From NCBI RefSeq assembly GCF_003344625.1, contig NZ_QPKJ02000006.1, positions 62,001 through 126,000 of the forward strand: a DNA stretch of 64,000 nt, written 5' to 3'. The translations under genes and the position numbers were made by a program. Shown here in pieces: positions 34,287 through 41,790 of this stretch. The DNA is from Solirubrobacter deserti (GTDB lineage: Bacteria; Actinomycetota; Thermoleophilia; Solirubrobacterales; Solirubrobacteraceae). Every line of letters begins with the position of its first letter. The first letter of the stretch is position 1. Under the pieces are notes generated by a model, which worked only from the letters and a program-made list of their open reading frames with translations, searched no databases and had not been told where the DNA came from.

Positions 34287-35105
34287 CTAGAGGATCCCTT
34301 CGCGCGCGGCCGCGCGGATGCTCGGCACCGTCGGCCGGAAGCCGAGCTCGCGGACGAGCGTCGTGTCCATGCGCCCGGACCAGGGGTTGGTCAGCGGCTC
34401 CGTCGAGCCCTCGATCGGGCTGCCGGCCAGCTCGGCCATCTCGAAGACGCTGACCGGCGCGTCGTCGGCGAGGTTGACGATCCGGCCGTCCATCGCGCCG
34501 GACAGGGCGATGCCGACCGCGATCATGACGTCGCGATGGTGCGCGACGGAGTACGTGTGCGCGGGGTGCAGCCCGAAGCGAATGGCCAGCGCCGGCATCG
34601 CCTCGAGATGCCCGTCGCCGTCGCCGTAGACGAACGGAAGGCGCAGGATCGCCCACGTCAGGCGGCTCTCGCGCAGCAGTTGCTCCGCGGCCACCTTGCT
34701 CGCCGGGTAGGCGGCGGTGGGCGTGCATTCGTCGCTTTCCCGGCTTGGGCGCGGGGTGCCGGCGTCGTAGACGTTGCTCGTGCTGGCCATGACGAAGCGC
34801 GCTGCCGGAGCGTTGGCCTCGGCGGCCGCGATCAGGTTGCGGGTGCCGTCGAGGTTCGCGCGCCAGATGGCGTCTTCGTCATCGGTGCGGAAGCGGGCCG
34901 CCAGGTGGACGATGGCGTCCACGCCCGTGACCGCCGGCGCGAGTGCGTCGGGGTCGCTCAGGTCGCCGCGGACGGCGGTCGCGCCCGGCGGCACGGCGGC
35001 TTCGCCGCGGACGAGCGCGCGGCAGTCGTGGCCGGCATCGAGCAGGCGCGGCAGCAGGCGCGAGCCCACCAAGCCCGTCGCTCCGGTCAAGAGGATCGAG
35101 GTCAT
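34287..35105 (-). CDS. NAD-dependent epimerase/dehydratase family protein
   Basis: A 272-residue extended short-chain dehydrogenase. It has the GATGLVGSRLL nucleotide-binding motif at residues about 8-18, DAIVHLAARF, an S-T-S-x-V-Y segment (MASTSNVY) and a catalytic YPASK. The substrate is not identifiable, since the C-terminal region is short. AAGGGA precedes the ATG at 35105. The start lies 12 bases from a perfect palindrome shared with the divergent MarR gene, so it is probably repressed by that regulator. Confidence 0.9.
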   Translation of the reverse strand: MTSILLTGATGLVGSRLLPRLLDAGHDCRALVRGEAAVPPGATAVRGDLSDPDALAPAVTGVDAIVHLAARFRTDDEDAIWRANLDGTRNLIAAAEANAPAARFVMASTSNVYDAGTPRPSRESDECTPTAAYPASKVAAEQLLRESRLTWAILRLPFVYGDGDGHLEAMPALAIRFGLHPAHTYSVAHHRDVMIAVGIALSGAMDGRIVNLADDAPVSVFEMAELAGSPIEGSTEPLTNPWSGRMDTTLVRELGFRPTVPSIRAAAREGIL

Positions 35106-35116
35106 TCTGTCCCTTT

Positions 35117-35147
35117 CGCTGATCGTCAGTAGTGCTGACGATCAGCG
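35117..35147. promoter_or_regulatory. Perfect palindrome, likely MarR operator
   Basis: Arms CGCTGATCGTCAG (35117-35129) and CTGACGATCAGCG (35135-35147) with a five-base spacer. It sits in the short divergent region between the epimerase ATG (35105) and the MarR start (35167). The symmetry and placement over both promoters fit a dimeric winged-helix repressor site. A T-tract is absent, so a terminator is unlikely. Confidence 0.85.
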
Positions 35148-35166
35148 TAGCAATAATGTCATCGCC

Positions 35167-35589
35167 TTGAACTTGCCTCCCCAACTCAGCGTCCGGCTCG
35201 GCTACCTGCTCAAGCGCGCGCAGCTCGCGCTGGGCGAACTGCACGAGGAGCTGCTCGAACCGTCCGGGATCAGTGCGCGCGAGCTCGCGCTCCTGCTGCT
35301 CCTCGACGGTCACGAGCCGGAGTCCCAGCAGCAGACGGCGCGGCGGGCCGGGATCGACCGCACGACGATGGTCGCCCTGGTCGATGGGCTCGAGGGCAAA
35401 GGACTCGTGGCGCGCCGGCCGGACGCCGCCGATCGGCGCCGCAACGTCATCGAGCTCACGGACAGCGGCCGTTCGACGCTCCAGGAGGCGACGCGGGCGA
35501 GCGACGAGGCCGAGCGGCGGTTGCTCGCCGCGCTCGACGCGGACGAGGCCGCCCAGCTGCGCGCGATGCTGCAGCGCATCGCCGCGTAG
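35167..35589 (+). CDS. MarR-family transcriptional regulator
   Basis: A 140-residue regulator with the MarR fold: N-terminal dimerisation helix (LSVRLGYLLKRAQLALGELHEEL), recognition region (QQQTARRAGIDRTTMVALVDGLEGKGLV) and the wing ARRPDAADRRRNVIELTDSG, containing the D-x-R-x-R motif. The TTG at 35167 is the best in-frame start, since the longer frame runs through the operator. It likely represses itself and the divergent epimerase gene. dhaM begins ten bases after its stop, so the two may share a transcript. Confidence 0.85.
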   Translation: MNLPPQLSVRLGYLLKRAQLALGELHEELLEPSGISARELALLLLLDGHEPESQQQTARRAGIDRTTMVALVDGLEGKGLVARRPDAADRRRNVIELTDSGRSTLQEATRASDEAERRLLAALDADEAAQLRAMLQRIAA

Positions 35590-35599
35590 ACTCGGGCCC

Positions 35600-35977
35600 G
35601 TGGTCGGGATCGTCGTCGTGTCGCACAGCGCTGACATTGCCGCGGGCGTGGTCGCGCTCGCCGGGCAGATGGCCGGGCCGGACGTCCCGCTCGAGGGCGC
35701 CGGCGGCACGGCCGACGGCGGGCTCGGCACCGACGCGGACCGGATCGAGGCCGCGCTCGACGCGGCCGAGCGGGGGGACGGCGTGATCGTCCTGGGGGAC
35801 CTGGGCAGCGCGATCCTCACGGCCCGCACCGTGCTGGAGGACCGCGAGGGCGTGCGGCTGGTGGACGCGCCGCTGGTCGAGGGCGCGGTCGCCGCGGCCG
35901 TGAGCGCCTCGGCCGGTTTGCCCCTCGACGCGGTCGCCCGCGCGGCGGAGGAGGCGCGTGTCGTCCCCAAGTTCTGA
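35600..35977 (+). CDS. dhaM: PTS-dependent dihydroxyacetone kinase phosphotransfer subunit DhaM
   Basis: A 125-residue EIIA-mannose-like domain. The phosphorylated His is in the N-terminal VVVSHSADIAAGV motif. GTADGGLGTD and VLGDLGSAILTARTVLED are the other conserved blocks. It carries phosphate from HPr to the ADP bound in DhaL. Here it is the single-domain form, without fused HPr or EI, which are instead the next genes. GTG start. The HPr gene begins 20 bases before this stop. Confidence 0.9.
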   Translation: MVGIVVVSHSADIAAGVVALAGQMAGPDVPLEGAGGTADGGLGTDADRIEAALDAAERGDGVIVLGDLGSAILTARTVLEDREGVRLVDAPLVEGAVAAAVSASAGLPLDAVARAAEEARVVPKF

Positions 35978-36230
35978 GGCGACGGTGGTGCTCCCGGAGC
36001 ACGTGGACCTGCACGCACGACCGGCCGCGCAGTTCGTGCGCGCCGCGATGGGGTTCAGCTCGCGCGTCGCGGTCGCGGCGGGTGAGCGCGAGGTGGACGC
36101 CAAGAGCCTGCTGTCAGTGCTTTCGCTCGGCGCGAAGGGCGGGACGTCCCTACGGCTGCGGGCCGAGGGGGACGACGCCGAGCGGGCCGTCGCCGAGCTC
36201 GCCGCCTGCGTGGCCGGCCTCACCGAGTAG
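35958..36230 (+). CDS. HPr-like phosphocarrier protein
   Basis: A 90-residue HPr. The active-site His is in DLHARPAAQFVRAA. The second conserved block AKSLLSVLSLGAKGGT keeps the Ser corresponding to the regulatory serine of Gram-positive HPr, although the following residues differ from the usual S-I-M-G. GTG start, overlapping dhaM. It should relay phosphate from EI to DhaM. It converges on the EI gene with an 11-base overlap. Confidence 0.92.
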   Translation: MSSPSSEATVVLPEHVDLHARPAAQFVRAAMGFSSRVAVAAGEREVDAKSLLSVLSLGAKGGTSLRLRAEGDDAERAVAELAACVAGLTE

Positions 36231-37812
36231 CCGCTCCACCTCCGGCGTCCTTGGCCGCGAGTGCCGTGCGCGCGAGCTGCGCGGCCCCCTCGAGCGCGCG
36301 GACGGCCGCGTGGGTGGCCGCGACGCGCGCCGCGCCCACGCTCAGCTCGCCGACGCCGAGGCCGACGAGCAGCGGGATCATGCGCGGGTCGGACGCCGCC
36401 TCGCCGCAGACCTCGAGCACCCGGCCGTGGGCCTGGGCGGCGTGGGCGACCGCGGCGATCCGGGCGAGGACCCGCGGGTCATGGGTGGCGACGGTGCCGG
36501 GCGCGAAGCGGTCGGTCCCGAGCACGTCCGCGGTGAGGTCGTTGGTGCCGATCGACAAGAAGTCCGACACCGCGGCGATCTCGTCCGCGCGTGCGGCCGC
36601 GGCCGCCGTCTCGATCATCGCGCCGAGCGGCGCCTGGGTGTGGGCGCGGACGGCCTCGACGTCGGCGGCGTCGCGGACGAGCGGGAGCAGGACGCGGACG
36701 CCGTCCGCGGTGCCGATCGCCTGCAGCTGGGCGGCGAGCGCGCCGGGGTGATCCAGCAGCAGCGCGATGCCCCTTGCGGTGGTGTCGCGCAGGAACGGCG
36801 GGGTCTTGTCGCCGCCGAAGTCGAGCACGCGCACGGTCGCGGTGCGGCCCGCGAGCAGGGCGAGCACCGGTTCGAGCATCCGCCGGTGCGCGGCCTCGTC
36901 CGGCCAGGCCGCCGCGTCGAGGAACGCGAGCTCGGTCCGCAGCAGGCCCACGCCCTCCGCCCCGGCGGCAAGCGCGACCCGCACCTCGGCCGGGCCGGCG
37001 GCATTGGCGAGGATGCGCACGCGAAGGCCGTCGCGGGTGACGGCGGGACCGGACGCGACCGCGGCGGCGCGACGCCGGGCGGGCGGCGGGTCGCGCGGGT
37101 CGACGACGGCGTCGCCGCGGTCACCGTCGACTGCGAGTGGTGTGCCGTCGGCGAGCTCGAGCAGCGGTGCGCCCACGCCCACCACCATCGGCAGCCCGAG
37201 CCCGCGCGCGATCACCGCCGCATGCGCCGACGGACCCCCGGCGGCGAGCGCGATGCCCGCGACGCGCTCGTCGAGCTCGGCGACGTCGGCCGGGCCGAGG
37301 TCCTGTGCGACGAGGACGAACGGGCCGGGGCCCGAGGGCGCGACGCGTTCGGACGCGGCTCGCCGGCCGAGCGAGCGGACGTCGTCGGCGCGCAGCGCGA
37401 GCATCGGATCGTCGATCGCGGCCAGCGTGTCCGCCAGCTGGTCGGTGGCCTCGATGATCGCCTGAGGGGCGGGTGAGCCGCGCGCGATCGAGGCTTCGAC
37501 GGCCGCGTCCAGCGCCGGATCGGCCGCCATCAGCACACCGGTCTCGACGATGTCCGCCTGCTCGGCCGCACCGTCCGCGCGCAGCCGGTCGGCCAGCGCG
37601 GTGAGCTCGTCGCCCGCCCGCTTGAGCGCCGCGCGGGCGCGCGCGAGCTCCGCCGCAGCGTCGCCCGAGTGCGCGGCGTGCTCGACTGTCCCGACGCGCC
37701 ACGCCGCGCCGGCCGCCACGCCCGGGGAGGCCGCGAGCCCGCGCAGCCGCCGCTCGGCCCCGGCGGGCTCCCTGCCCGCGCGGTCGCCGCCGCCCGCCGC
37801 GCGATCGGTCAC
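36220..37812 (-). CDS. Phosphoenolpyruvate-protein phosphotransferase (enzyme I)
   Basis: A 530-residue EI. The N-terminal phosphohistidine domain has H197 in AGGPSAHAAVIARGLGLPMV. The PEP-binding C-terminal TIM barrel shows GVGLLRTELAFLD, RVLDFGGDKTPPFL, SIGTNDLTADVLG and EVCGEAASDP with the catalytic Cys. Length is slightly short of the 570-575 residue norm, mainly at the N-terminal helical region. Starts at GTG. It is third in the dhaK-dhaL-EI run, 46 bases after dhaL, and converges with HPr. It probably energises DHA phosphorylation and not a sugar PTS, since no EIIB/EIIC gene is visible. Confidence 0.93.
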   Translation of the reverse strand: MTDRAAGGGDRAGREPAGAERRLRGLAASPGVAAGAAWRVGTVEHAAHSGDAAAELARARAALKRAGDELTALADRLRADGAAEQADIVETGVLMAADPALDAAVEASIARGSPAPQAIIEATDQLADTLAAIDDPMLALRADDVRSLGRRAASERVAPSGPGPFVLVAQDLGPADVAELDERVAGIALAAGGPSAHAAVIARGLGLPMVVGVGAPLLELADGTPLAVDGDRGDAVVDPRDPPPARRRAAAVASGPAVTRDGLRVRILANAAGPAEVRVALAAGAEGVGLLRTELAFLDAAAWPDEAAHRRMLEPVLALLAGRTATVRVLDFGGDKTPPFLRDTTARGIALLLDHPGALAAQLQAIGTADGVRVLLPLVRDAADVEAVRAHTQAPLGAMIETAAAAARADEIAAVSDFLSIGTNDLTADVLGTDRFAPGTVATHDPRVLARIAAVAHAAQAHGRVLEVCGEAASDPRMIPLLVGLGVGELSVGAARVAATHAAVRALEGAAQLARTALAAKDAGGGAATR

Positions 37813-37858
37813 TTGACCACCGCCGAGGGGGTCAACTGACCGACGACTCCGGCACGCA

Positions 37859-38485
37859 TCACTCCTCCAGCGCGCGGCCCAGCGCGGCGATGATCAGCAC
37901 CGTCGACGCGGCGCCCGGGTCCTCGTGGCCGATCGAGCGTTCGCCCAGGTACGACGCGCGGCCCTTGCGCGCCTGCAGCGGCACGGTCGAACGGGCGCCC
38001 TCCTCGGCCGCCGACGTTGCCGCCGCGACCGCGTCGGCGAGCGGCTGTCCAGCGTCCACGGCCGCGCGCAGGGCCTGGGTCGCCGGCGTGAGCGCGTCGA
38101 CCATCGTCTTGTCGCCCGGCTCCGCCGAGCCGAGCTCCACGACTCCCGCGAGCGCCGCCTCCAGCGCATCGGCGAGCGCCGGACCGTCCAGCGACTCCGC
38201 GTCGGCCACCGCCCGGCCGGCGCGGCGCAGGGCCATGCCCCACAGCGGGCCGCTCGCGCCGCCGACCTTCGACACGAGCGTCTTGCCGGCGAGGATCAGC
38301 CGGCGGCCAGGGGCGGGCTCCTCGCTGCCGGCCAGCGCTTCGACGACCGCCCGGAAGCCGCGGGTGAGGTTGGTGCCGTGGTCGCCGTCGCCGATCGCGG
38401 AGTCCAGCTGCGTCAGGCGTTCGGCGTCGGCGGCGATGGCGGCGGAGGCTGCCTCCATCCACGCGTTGACGGAGACGGCGCTCAA
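37859..38485 (-). CDS. dhaL: Dihydroxyacetone kinase ADP-binding subunit DhaL
   Basis: A 208-residue all-helical nucleotide-binding subunit. The DSAIGDGDHGTNLTRGF motif provides the Asp residues that bind the two Mg ions, SKVGGASGPLWGM and PGDKTMVDAL contact the nucleotide, and ARKGRASYLGERSIGHEDPGA is the C-terminal lid. ADP stays bound and is re-phosphorylated by DhaM. The start is TTG, two bases after the dhaK stop. Length is typical. Confidence 0.93.
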   Translation of the reverse strand: MSAVSVNAWMEAASAAIAADAERLTQLDSAIGDGDHGTNLTRGFRAVVEALAGSEEPAPGRRLILAGKTLVSKVGGASGPLWGMALRRAGRAVADAESLDGPALADALEAALAGVVELGSAEPGDKTMVDALTPATQALRAAVDAGQPLADAVAAATSAAEEGARSTVPLQARKGRASYLGERSIGHEDPGAASTVLIIAALGRALEE

Positions 38486-38487
38486 GC

Positions 38488-39498
38488 TCAGGTCCCCCAG
38501 CGCAGCGCGGCGGTATGGACCGGCGCGTCCCAGAGGGCGGCGAGCTCGTCGTCGAGCTCGAGCACCGTGAGCGACGCGCCCGCCATCTCCAGCGACGTGA
38601 TGAACGGACCGACCAGCCGCCGGGCCGGCCGCAGCCCGCGCTCGGTCAGCTCGCGTTCGATCTCCCCGTGCAGCAGGTAGAGCTCGAGCAGCGGCGTGCC
38701 GCCCATCCCGTTCGTGAACACGAGCACCTCGGCGCCGTCCGCCGGCGCGAGGTCGGAGATCACGGCCTCGACCAGCTCCGCGGCGATCTCGCGGGCCGTG
38801 CCGAGCGGCTCGCGCCGGCGGCCGGGCTCGCCGTGGATGCCGATGCCGACCTCCATCTCCCCCTCGGGCAGATCGAAGATCGGCTTGCCGGCCGCGGGCG
38901 GGATGCAGGAGGACAGCGCGATCCCGAACGACCGCGCGCGCTCGTTCACGCGCCGGGCGATTCCGGCCACCGCCACGACGTCGTCCCCGCGCTCGGCCGC
39001 AGCGCCCGCGAGCTTCTCGGCCAGCACCGTCGCGCCGACGCCGCGCCGGCCCGCCGTGTACAGCGAGTCCTGCACGGCGACGTCGTCGTCGATCAGCACC
39101 GACTCGACCTCGATCCCCTCATCCGCGGCGTCCTCGGCCGCGAGCTTGAAGTTCATGACGTCGCCCGTGTAGTTCTTGACTATGTGCACGACGCCGGCGC
39201 CTCCGTCCACGGCGGTCGTCGCGGCGAGCATCTGGTCGGGCACCGGCGACGTGAACACCGCGCCCGGGCACGCCGCGTCGAGCATTCCGAGGCCGACGAA
39301 GCCGCCGTGCATCGGCTCGTGCCCCGCCCCGCCGCCCGAGACGAGCGCGACCTTGCCCTGCCTGGGCGCATCGGCGCGGACGACGATCTGCTGCTCGAGG
39401 TCGACCTTGAGGATGTCGCCGTGCGCGACCGCGAGCCCGGCCAGCGACTCCCGGACCACGTCCTCCGGGTCATTGAGCAGCTTGCGCATGGATGCCAT
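38488..39498 (-). CDS. dhaK: Dihydroxyacetone kinase substrate-binding subunit DhaK
   Basis: A 336-residue kinase subunit. The substrate forms a hemiaminal with the His of VGIGIHGEPGRRRE (H222). SGGGAGHEPMHGGFVG binds dihydroxyacetone, and VKNYTGDVMNF and TNGMGGTPLLELYLL are other DhaK signatures. AGAGGAG lies six to eight bases before the ATG at 39498. Together with dhaL and EI on this strand and dhaM and HPr opposite, it completes a PEP-driven pathway from dihydroxyacetone to its phosphate, feeding glycolysis. Confidence 0.95.
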   Translation of the reverse strand: MASMRKLLNDPEDVVRESLAGLAVAHGDILKVDLEQQIVVRADAPRQGKVALVSGGGAGHEPMHGGFVGLGMLDAACPGAVFTSPVPDQMLAATTAVDGGAGVVHIVKNYTGDVMNFKLAAEDAADEGIEVESVLIDDDVAVQDSLYTAGRRGVGATVLAEKLAGAAAERGDDVVAVAGIARRVNERARSFGIALSSCIPPAAGKPIFDLPEGEMEVGIGIHGEPGRRREPLGTAREIAAELVEAVISDLAPADGAEVLVFTNGMGGTPLLELYLLHGEIERELTERGLRPARRLVGPFITSLEMAGASLTVLELDDELAALWDAPVHTAALRWGT

Positions 39499-39648
39499 GT
39501 GACTCCTCTCGATGGGCCGACCCGCTCCGAAGACTGCCAGACGCGCGCGAGATACGAGTACGCATTGTGTCGACCCGGGGTGCTCGCGCGGCTCGTGCAC
39601 GCCACACTGTCGCGACGCTCGACGCCCTGACCTCGACCCGCCTGCCCA

Positions 39649-40743
39649 ATGATCAAGTCCGCACTGACCATCCTCGCCGTCGCCGGGACCGGCGTCTTCG
39701 CTCAGAGCGGCGCGCCGACCGACCCGGTGGCGACGGTCGACGGCCAGGCCATCGAGCGGCAGGAGTTCGACCGGTGGATGACGATCGCCGCCCGGTCGAC
39801 CGGGAACCCGACCGCGGTGCCCGACGTGGCGAACGGCTACCGCGACTGCATCGCCACCAAGCGCAAGGCGACGTCGCGCAAGGTCGCGGACACGCGCCTG
39901 CGGCGGGAGTGCGAGGAGGAGTATGCGCAGCTGCGCGACCAGGTCATGCAGCTGCTGATCAGCTTCAGGTGGATCAGCGGCGAGGCCGCCGCCCGGAACA
40001 TCGTCGTCACCGACGCTGAAGTCGCCCGGGACTTCGAGGAACAGAAGCGGCAGAGCTTCCCCACGGAGGCCGACTTTCAGAAGTTCATCAAGACGTCCGG
40101 TCAGCGGCTCGAGGACATCCTTCAGCGCGTCAAGCTCGACCTGCTCTCGAACAAGCTCCGCGACCACGCGACCGCGGGGCAGGCGCAGGTCTCACAGGCG
40201 GAGATCAAGCTGTACTACACCGAGAACCGATCGCAGTTCGCGGTGCCCGAGCTGCGCGACCTGCGGATCGTGCTGACCAAGCGCAGGGACGAGGCCGCGC
40301 GGGCCCGTGCCGCGCTCGAGGGCGGCGCCTCCTGGAAGGCCGTGACGAGGCGCTACTCGATCGACGGCGAAACCCGGCGTAAGGCCGGCAGGCTCCCCGC
40401 GCAGGCCGAAGACACGCTGGACCGCACGCTCGACAAGGCCGTCTTCCGCGCCGCCAAGGGCCAGCTGGTCGGCCCGGTCCGCACGCAGTACGGCTACTAC
40501 GTCTTCACCGTCACCAGGGTCGAGCCGGCCCGCCGGCAGCGCTTCGCGGAAGTCAAGGAAACGATCGAGCAGATGCTCACCGCCCAGGCCCAGATGGACG
40601 CGCTCGACGCCTTCGTGCACGACTTCACGGCGCGTTGGAAGGCGAAGACCGAGTGCGCGGAGGGCTTCACGACGAGCGACTGCCGCAACGGCCCGGCCGC
40701 CGCGCCGACGCCGACCCCGCCGCGCGCTACAGGGCGGTTCTGA
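39649..40743 (+). CDS. SurA/PrsA-like parvulin peptidyl-prolyl isomerase
   Basis: A 364-residue exported foldase. A hydrophobic N-terminus (MIKSALTILAVAGTGVFAQ) is a signal or anchor. A SurA_N-like helical region (about 30-190) and a parvulin domain (about 200-300) follow. The latter shows LRDLRIVLTKRRDEAARARA, RYSIDGETRRKAGRL and FRAAKGQLVGPVRTQYGYYVFTV, the usual rotamase motifs. A helical C-terminus and Pro-rich tail end it. It assists folding of secreted proteins. It converges on the thioredoxin-like lipoprotein gene with a 17-base overlap. Confidence 0.88.
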   Translation: MIKSALTILAVAGTGVFAQSGAPTDPVATVDGQAIERQEFDRWMTIAARSTGNPTAVPDVANGYRDCIATKRKATSRKVADTRLRRECEEEYAQLRDQVMQLLISFRWISGEAAARNIVVTDAEVARDFEEQKRQSFPTEADFQKFIKTSGQRLEDILQRVKLDLLSNKLRDHATAGQAQVSQAEIKLYYTENRSQFAVPELRDLRIVLTKRRDEAARARAALEGGASWKAVTRRYSIDGETRRKAGRLPAQAEDTLDRTLDKAVFRAAKGQLVGPVRTQYGYYVFTVTRVEPARRQRFAEVKETIEQMLTAQAQMDALDAFVHDFTARWKAKTECAEGFTTSDCRNGPAAAPTPTPPRATGRF

Positions 40744-41743
40744 CCGCGGCCTCGAACGCGTCCACGCCGAACGAGCCCTCCAGCCGCGCGGTGACCTTGC
40801 CCTGCTTGTCGATCACGAACAACCAGGGCTCCGTCGGCAGGTTGAACGCCTGCAGCGGCGGGCGCAGGCCCTTCTGCTGATTGTTGTCGACGAAGACCTC
40901 CTGGTGGATGAACTCCACCTGCTTGCCGTACTTGGCGCGCATCTGCAGGGCGATGTCGGCCACCGGCCCGCACACGCGGGACTGGCACAGCTGCGGCGTC
41001 GCGAACAGCAGCGCGACGGGCTTCTTGCCCACGACGGTCGCGAAGTCGGTGTGCATGTCGCTCACCGGGTCGCGCGTGTCCAGCAGGGTCTCGTCGCCCT
41101 TGACCGTCTCCAGCGTGTCGGTGGCGACCCTTGGCGCCTTCTCCCCCACGTCCGGGACCTTGTCCTGGGCCTTGGTGACGACCTTCACCTGGGTCGGCGC
41201 GCCGACGAGCTGGCCGTCACGACGGGTGGCAACCAGCACCGCCCACTGGCCGGCCTTGTCGAACTCCACCTGCGCGGCGTAGACCGCGGCGAACGGGTCC
41301 GTGTCCGTCGCCGCCTGCTTGCTCTTGTAGCGGTCCTGCGTGAGCAGGATGTCCGCCGGCGCGGCGAACGGACCCTGCGCGGGCTGTTCCGGCGTCGGCG
41401 CGACGTAGATCGCCGTCGGCCCGTAGATCGGCTTGCCGTCCTGGCCGATGACGCCGAACGTGAAGCGGTTCTCGCCCGTCGTGAGCACCGACGTCGCGAG
41501 CGCGGCCTGCGGGCCGGAGCGCACCAGGTCGGCGATCTGCTGCAGCGTCTTGCCCTCCACGGGCGGGAACGACGTCGCGTCCGGCTTGCGCGCCTCCTTG
41601 ACCGCCTCGCGCAGGCCCGGCGTGTCCTCCGGCACCTGCTCGATCGGGTCGGACGGGGCCTCGCTCTCCCCACCGCCGCCTCCGCAGGCGGCCAGAGTCA
41701 GACAGGCGAGCGCGGCGAGCAGCGCGAGGACCGGACGATGCAT
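40727..41743 (-). CDS. Thioredoxin-like (SCO/TlpA-type) lipoprotein
   Basis: A 338-residue lipoprotein with the signal MHRPVLALLAALACLTLAAC (lipobox Cys at residue 20) and a Gly-rich start of the mature part. Residues about 70-180 form a beta domain. Residues about 200-338 are thioredoxin-like: KPVALLFATPQLCQSRVCGPV has a C-x4-C pair in place of C-x-x-C, and LPTEPWLFVIDKQGKVTARLEG is the usual substrate-side strand. The wider Cys spacing resembles SCO1-type copper or redox proteins more than TlpA. It acts outside the membrane. The role is inferred. Confidence 0.8.
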   Translation of the reverse strand: MHRPVLALLAALACLTLAACGGGGGESEAPSDPIEQVPEDTPGLREAVKEARKPDATSFPPVEGKTLQQIADLVRSGPQAALATSVLTTGENRFTFGVIGQDGKPIYGPTAIYVAPTPEQPAQGPFAAPADILLTQDRYKSKQAATDTDPFAAVYAAQVEFDKAGQWAVLVATRRDGQLVGAPTQVKVVTKAQDKVPDVGEKAPRVATDTLETVKGDETLLDTRDPVSDMHTDFATVVGKKPVALLFATPQLCQSRVCGPVADIALQMRAKYGKQVEFIHQEVFVDNNQQKGLRPPLQAFNLPTEPWLFVIDKQGKVTARLEGSFGVDAFEAAVRTAL

Positions 41744-41790
41744 CCATCCCAGGCTAGCGGCCAACGACGCTTGTAGTCGATAAATCCGCG

